Positions 25,802-29,452 of a DNA stretch of 29,452 bases are shown here, one piece after another. A program made the position numbers and the translations under genes. Source of the DNA: Anaerolineae bacterium (GTDB taxonomy: Bacteria; Chloroflexota; Anaerolineae; JAFGEY01); the NCBI GenBank assembly GCA_016931365.1, contig JAFGEY010000307.1, positions 1 through 29,452 of the forward strand, given 5' to 3'. Numbering within the stretch: position 1 is the stretch's first letter; each line of letters opens with the position of its first letter. Under the pieces are notes generated by a model. It did no database searches. It worked only from the letters and a program-made list of their open reading frames with translations, and had not been told where the DNA came from.

Positions 25802-26401
25802 TCACTCGCTCCTCTCAATCCCTGCAATAAACATCTCGATGCTCTGGCGGGCGACAACCGCCCAATCGATACTTTCCGAATCGATCAACCCTTGAAGCAG
25901 CAACCCAATGGCAAGCGAGACGAGCATCTGTGCGCCCAAATTGGCGTCAATAGGCTTGAATGAGCCGTCAGCAATGCCCACGCGAAACATTTCGGAAAAA
26001 TAGTCGCGGTACCGGCGGTACGGTGCTATCGCCGCCGACCAAACCGTCGAGTCATGCGCGGCCTGGATCCAAAATTCGAGGATGATCGGCAACTGCCCAT
26101 ACTGCTCTTGAAAGATCGGAGCTACACCGTCGACCATCCGCAGCAGCGCTCCCGGGATAGTGGCCGCCTCTGCGCGGACGGCCTCAAAATAAGTGTCCAG
26201 CCCTGCCAGCCAGCGGTTCAGCAACGCCAAAAAGAGCGCCTGCTTGCTGTCAAAGTGATGGTAAAACGCGCCCTTGCTCACGCCTGCCTGGCGGCAAATC
26301 TCGGCGATCCCGGTTGTATCGTAGCCTTGACGAGAAAAACAGACTTGGGCTACGTCCATCAGTCTGGTACGCGTCTCTTCACCGCGCTGTTGGTGGGCCA
26401 T
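25802..26401 (-). CDS. TetR/AcrR-family transcriptional regulator
   Basis: This 199-residue repressor has an N-terminal helix-turn-helix: TTGIAEICRQAGVSKGAFYHHFDSKQAL (shown here split) as TTGIAEICRQAGVSKG then AFYHHFDSK, about residues 30-57. An all-helical ligand-binding domain follows, whose sequence is not informative about the ligand. The ATG at 26401 follows GGAGG with correct spacing, and replaces a longer reading from 26422. It is directly upstream of the epimerase gene and probably controls the operon, including itself, through the operator candidate at 26418-26431. The effector may be a substrate or product of the epimerase; this is inference. Confidence 0.92.
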   Translation of the reverse strand: MAHQQRGEETRTRLMDVAQVCFSRQGYDTTGIAEICRQAGVSKGAFYHHFDSKQALFLALLNRWLAGLDTYFEAVRAEAATIPGALLRMVDGVAPIFQEQYGQLPIILEFWIQAAHDSTVWSAAIAPYRRYRDYFSEMFRVGIADGSFKPIDANLGAQMLVSLAIGLLLQGLIDSESIDWAVVARQSIEMFIAGIERSE

Positions 26402-26417
26402 CTTGCCTCCAAAACAT

Positions 26418-26465
26418 ACCATTCGGTCGGTTTTATTATATCACGACGCGGAGATGATCTGTCAA
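26418..26465 (-). promoter_or_regulatory. Promoter and TetR operator candidate
   Basis: On the minus strand, TTGACA (26465-26460) and TATAAT (26440-26435) are perfect boxes, 19 bases apart; an alternative -10, GATATA, gives the more usual 17. Immediately downstream, ACCGACCGAATGGT (26431-26418) is a partly symmetric site with ACC/GGT ends, similar to TetR-family operators. The ribosome-binding site GGAGG follows, so a bound repressor would block its own transcript. Confidence 0.6.
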
Positions 26466-26479
26466 GTGACAGGAATCAC

Positions 26480-26513
26480 AAAAAAAGCTCTGTCCAATTA
26501 CAGTGGACAGAGC
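26480..26513 (-). terminator. Intrinsic terminator of the GT4-ABC operon
   Basis: GCTCTGTCCA (26487-26496) and TGGACAGAGC (26504-26513) form a perfect 10-bp stem with a 7-base loop, followed by seven Ts on the minus strand. It ends 21 bases after the permease stop codon. Confidence 0.92.
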
Positions 26514-26534
26514 CCACGAAAGAGACAACCAAAT

Positions 26535-27413
26535 TTATGGCTCGGAAGAGATGCGGAAGCGTTGAAATCGCCAGGCGGAAAAAAGGGCCAACAGCACACC
26601 CAGGCCCACTGAAAAAAGCCGAGGACGTGCCACCGCCAGCCAAAACAGGTTGACCGGGATCGCGGGCGAGCCCAGTTGCTCGATGGTCGTAAAAACCAAG
26701 TCGAGATATCCCTGTAAATACCAGACGCCAAAAGTATCCAGGCCGAGATCTGCGGTTAGCCAGACCTGAAAGAGCGGATGGCGGGGATGATCCAGGTTGG
26801 TCATCGCCGCCAGCGCAAATGGCCCCAGGTTCAGCAAGATGATCAGCACCCCATAAGAGATCGCGCGCGCGATCTGATGCACGTTGAGCACATCCAGCAC
26901 AAGTGGCAGCGCAGCCAGCAAAAACGCACTGCCAAGGGGAAAAAGCAGGCCCGGCCACAGGAATTCAACCATAGAGAACGCATCCAGACCACGAAACGGG
27001 ATAGCGATCAAAGCGACAGTATAGGCGATGACCGTGCCTACGAGCAACGCAAGCACATTGCTCAAGTATTGAATAGATACAAAGACCCACCCCGGCATCG
27101 GCGAGATGGCAAGGACCTCATCCAGATTGTTCTCGCGCTCGCGGTCCAGGCTGTTGATAAACAACCACACACACAGCACGGTCATCCATCCACTGGCCAC
27201 CTGACCAGCACCCAGGCCGGCCAGCCGCGCATCGGACAAAGGCGGATAACCAAGCTCCTGTTGGCGGACTAGGAACTCCGCCTTACTCACGCCGATGCGG
27301 GGCACCGCAATCGCCCAGATGACCAGCACGCCCAGTAGCGCCAAACCCACCGGACGGAAAAAGTAGAGCCGGAGATTGAGAACGATCGTGTGAATCAACT
27401 GGCTCCAGATCAT
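26535..27413 (-). CDS. ABC-2 type transporter permease-like membrane protein
   Basis: This 292-residue protein has about six membrane segments in the order of ABC-2 type exporters: one near residues 18-36, a soluble loop (40-75), then segments near 76-90, 110-137, 148-172, 181-205 and 255-275. The stretch NSLDRERENNLDEVLAISP after the second helix is the typical polar loop of the ABC-2 / NatB-like family, where the coupling helix lies. Its start overlaps the ATPase stop (ATGA), so the two subunits are co-translated. Substrate is unknown; neighbours (a glycosyltransferase upstream) hint at an envelope compound. A strong terminator follows. Confidence 0.8.
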   Translation of the reverse strand: MIWSQLIHTIVLNLRLYFFRPVGLALLGVLVIWAIAVPRIGVSKAEFLVRQQELGYPPLSDARLAGLGAGQVASGWMTVLCVWLFINSLDRERENNLDEVLAISPMPGWVFVSIQYLSNVLALLVGTVIAYTVALIAIPFRGLDAFSMVEFLWPGLLFPLGSAFLLAALPLVLDVLNVHQIARAISYGVLIILLNLGPFALAAMTNLDHPRHPLFQVWLTADLGLDTFGVWYLQGYLDLVFTTIEQLGSPAIPVNLFWLAVARPRLFSVGLGVLLALFSAWRFQRFRISSEP

Positions 27414-28294
27414 TGTCGCCCTCCAATCCAGCCATAGTAGGCGTCGGTGAGCGTGGGATCGGACTGCACTGCAGATGGGAGAGGCTGAACGTCGGAAATG
27501 ATGCGCAGTCTGACAAGATTTTGCTCGCGTTCCAGCCCGCTGATCAGATACCGCGATCTGAGTTCGCTAAAAATCGTCTGATCGACCTCGACCTGCCATA
27601 CCCGGCTACGAGCCCGGCGCAGCATCTCATCCGCTGTCGTTTGTGCGATCACCTGACCTTCGGCGAGCAGCAGGAAGGCCGATGCCAGATCGGCGATTTG
27701 GGCGATGTCATTGGTGGCAATCAGGACAAGACAACGGTTAGCATTGAGCACTTTAGTTGCCCGGAACAACCAAGTCTGCGCGGTGGTCCAATCACGTGGG
27801 GACAGGCCGGCTCCCGGCTCGTCAATCAGCAGGACCAGCGGATCGGCCAAAAGTGCCTGCGCCAACCCGACGCGCCGTCGCATCTCTGGGGAAAACCGGC
27901 TCAACACCTGCCCGGCGCATTCGGATAGACCCAGGTCGGACAGGATTTGATCGACGCGCTGGCAGATTTGTCTGCCGGCAAGTCCTTTCGTTGCCGCAAG
28001 ATAGGCCAGGAATTGTCGGGCCGGCACACTCGTATAAACGCCAAAATCCTGAGGCAGATATCCCAGATTGCGCCGCACGTGCCCGAGTTGTCGACGAACG
28101 TCCGTGCCATCCCAAAGCGCCTGCCCTTCAGTCGGCAGCATCACCGTTGCCAGTAAACGCAACAATGTCGTTTTGCCCGAACCGACCGGTCCGACGACGC
28201 CGACCACACCGCCGTCGAACGCAAACGAACAGCCGCGCAGTCCCCACTGCCCCGATTTGAACTGCTTGCCCAGGTTTTGCACATCCAGTCTCAT
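27410..28294 (-). CDS. ABC transporter ATP-binding protein with atypical signature and switch residue
   Basis: This 294-residue ATPase subunit partners the downstream permease. Walker A is GPVGSGKTT (35-43, K41), the Q-loop is LPQDFG (80-85), and Walker B is VLLIDEP with D158 and E159. The signature normally read LSGGQ is FSPEM here (134-138), and the switch-region histidine is N195 (LIATND). The catalytic glutamate is kept, so ATP use is probable but may be slow. I chose the ATG at 28294 because AAGGA lies nine bases upstream; upstream ATGs at 28303 and 28330 are possible. The C-terminal 80 residues form a regulatory extension typical of BcrA-type ATPases. Confidence 0.85.
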   Translation of the reverse strand: MRLDVQNLGKQFKSGQWGLRGCSFAFDGGVVGVVGPVGSGKTTLLRLLATVMLPTEGQALWDGTDVRRQLGHVRRNLGYLPQDFGVYTSVPARQFLAYLAATKGLAGRQICQRVDQILSDLGLSECAGQVLSRFSPEMRRRVGLAQALLADPLVLLIDEPGAGLSPRDWTTAQTWLFRATKVLNANRCLVLIATNDIAQIADLASAFLLLAEGQVIAQTTADEMLRRARSRVWQVEVDQTIFSELRSRYLISGLEREQNLVRLRIISDVQPLPSAVQSDPTLTDAYYGWIGGRQ

Positions 28295-28330
28295 ATACCC
28301 CATTCCTTGTACAACAAGCATATTTTGCAA

Positions 28331-29452
28331 TTATGTTTGACGATCCAGAACACGCTTGTAAAAGGCCAGCATCCGGTCGATCATCGCCGCCTGGGAAAAT
28401 TCGGTCAGAGCACGCCGGCGACCTGCCTCACCCATCCGGCGACGCAGGTCGGGGGCGGCGAGGAGCGTGTTGAGCGCACCGGCCAAAGCGACGGCATTGT
28501 TGGGCGAGACGACCAGCCCGGTCACGCCATCCTGGTTGACGTAAGAGGTGCCGGTGCCCAGCTCAGTGCAGACGACGGGCAAACCGCAGGCCATCGCCTC
28601 CGTCTGCACGATGCCCCACGACTCGGCGCGGTTGGTCGATGGCAGCACAAAGAGATCGGCGGCCAGGTAAAGCGCGACGAGGTCGGCCTCGGAAATGCGC
28701 CCCAAAAAGAGAACGCGGTCGGCCAGGCCCTCATCTTGAGCCTTTTGCCGCCAGGCCGGCCCCATAGGGCCATCGCCGGAAACGAGCGCGCACGCATCGA
28801 CCTGATGCATGGCCTCGATCAGCACGTCGATGCCTTTATAGTGTCGCAGTTTGCCCACGCTGAGGATCAGAGGGGGGGAATACTGTGCTCGCAGTTCAGC
28901 CACACGCCGCTCGATTTCAGGCGTGCGCGCAAAGCGACTCAGATCGATGCCGTAATGGATGATCTCACACTTGTCGGCTCGGGGGCGCAAAAAGCGCGAG
29001 GTCTGGATGTAAACCGGGTTAGAGACAACAATCCGTTCGGCCCGCCGGAGCACCCAACGCAGAAAAGGGGTGTAAAAAAAGCCCATCACTTTTTGGCGCA
29101 CGATGTCGCTGTGGTAGGTGAGCACAAAAGGCCGCCGTCCCAGGAACAATTGGCCGATCTCGCCGGGCGGGTAAGGTGCGTGCAAGTGGACCAGATCGGC
29201 CCAGTGATTGAGGCGGATCAATTCGGGGTAAAACCCCGGACTGATCGGCGCGGAAGAGATGTTCAACAGCCGTCCGGTCTTGGTCACGGGCACACCGTCG
29301 ATCGTTTCGCCCACAGTCTGCCGGGTAGTGTTTGTGACCAGAACGCGCGCGTCGACGCCACGCGCGCGCAGGCCTTGGGCCAAAAGGCGGATATGATTTT
29401 CGATCCCGCCGAGAACAGGGAAATAGTCTTTGTAGAGGTGGAGGATGTTCAT
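28331..29452 (-). CDS. Glycosyltransferase family 4 (GT-B fold)
   Basis: This enzyme of 373 residues transfers a sugar from a nucleotide sugar to an acceptor, usually in polysaccharide or glycolipid synthesis. The N-terminal domain begins with HLYKDYFPVLGGIENHIRLL (residues 5-24), the usual acceptor-side glycine-rich loop. The C-terminal domain has SVGKLRHYKGIDVLIEAM and the EX7E motif in ESWGIVQTEAMACGLPVV, which binds the donor. The start ATG is at the last base of the window, so its promoter and ribosome-binding site are not visible, and an earlier start is possible. The gene precedes the ABC pair by 36 bases on the same strand, probably in one operon. Confidence 0.93.
   Translation of the reverse strand: MNILHLYKDYFPVLGGIENHIRLLAQGLRARGVDARVLVTNTTRQTVGETIDGVPVTKTGRLLNISSAPISPGFYPELIRLNHWADLVHLHAPYPPGEIGQLFLGRRPFVLTYHSDIVRQKVMGFFYTPFLRWVLRRAERIVVSNPVYIQTSRFLRPRADKCEIIHYGIDLSRFARTPEIERRVAELRAQYSPPLILSVGKLRHYKGIDVLIEAMHQVDACALVSGDGPMGPAWRQKAQDEGLADRVLFLGRISEADLVALYLAADLFVLPSTNRAESWGIVQTEAMACGLPVVCTELGTGTSYVNQDGVTGLVVSPNNAVALAGALNTLLAAPDLRRRMGEAGRRRALTEFSQAAMIDRMLAFYKRVLDRQT

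Overview
This window looks like part of a chromosome from a Chloroflexota bacterium, probably Anaerolineae-like. The sequence is moderately GC-rich. The supporting signs are the mix of an N-type ATPase operon, a ChvE-type sugar ABC system, NarL-type signalling genes with unusual domain orders, and a DUF4434 protein. The placement is an inference from gene content; there is no rRNA or other marker here. I found no tRNA, rRNA, CRISPR array or intact insertion sequence.

Layout. (1) Positions 1-6469, plus strand: an N-type (Na+/H+) F-ATPase operon in the order atpD(partial)-atpC-atpR-atpB-atpE-atpF(b/delta fusion)-atpA-[PII-like c-di-AMP receptor]-atpG. The PII-like gene is tightly embedded between atpA and atpG, and atpQ is absent. 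The c subunit carries a two-carboxylate Na+-site pattern. (2) 6556-9401, plus: an opine dehydrogenase family gene and a B12-binding/glutamate-mutase-E-like fusion. (3) 9402-12297, plus: a structured leader with an intrinsic terminator, then a soluble PRC/MgtE-N/CBS protein and a divergent Nramp-family transporter. (4) 12298-16881, plus: a degraded-looking region and a leader with an orphan perfect Shine-Dalgarno, then a three-gene ChvE/MmsA/MmsB monosaccharide ABC importer with stem-loops between genes. (5) 17010-19660: a fusion of a catalytically degenerate ABC ATPase domain to a NarL-type histidine kinase (plus strand), meeting tail-to-tail a REC-HTH-REC response regulator (minus strand).

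(6) 20148-21059, plus: a DUF4434 TIM-barrel protein with its own promoter candidate. (7) 24395-21143, minus: a HIT-YkgJ fusion, NAD-dependent DNA ligase (ligA) and a zinc-ribbon membrane protein in one tightly packed operon. (8) 26401-24565, minus: a TetR regulator and an NAD-dependent epimerase whose C-terminus looks like the N-terminal part of an ISAzo13-type transposase. (9) 29452-26535, minus: a GT4 glycosyltransferase, then an ABC-2 type ATPase and permease, ending in a strong terminator.

The strongest candidates for undescribed biology are two. The first is the sugar importer coupled to an ABC-domain/histidine-kinase fusion and a double-receiver regulator: the kinase may sense transporter state or nucleotide through a decoy NBD. 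The second is the c-di-AMP-receptor-like PII protein built into an N-ATPase operon, which suggests second-messenger control of a sodium or proton pump.
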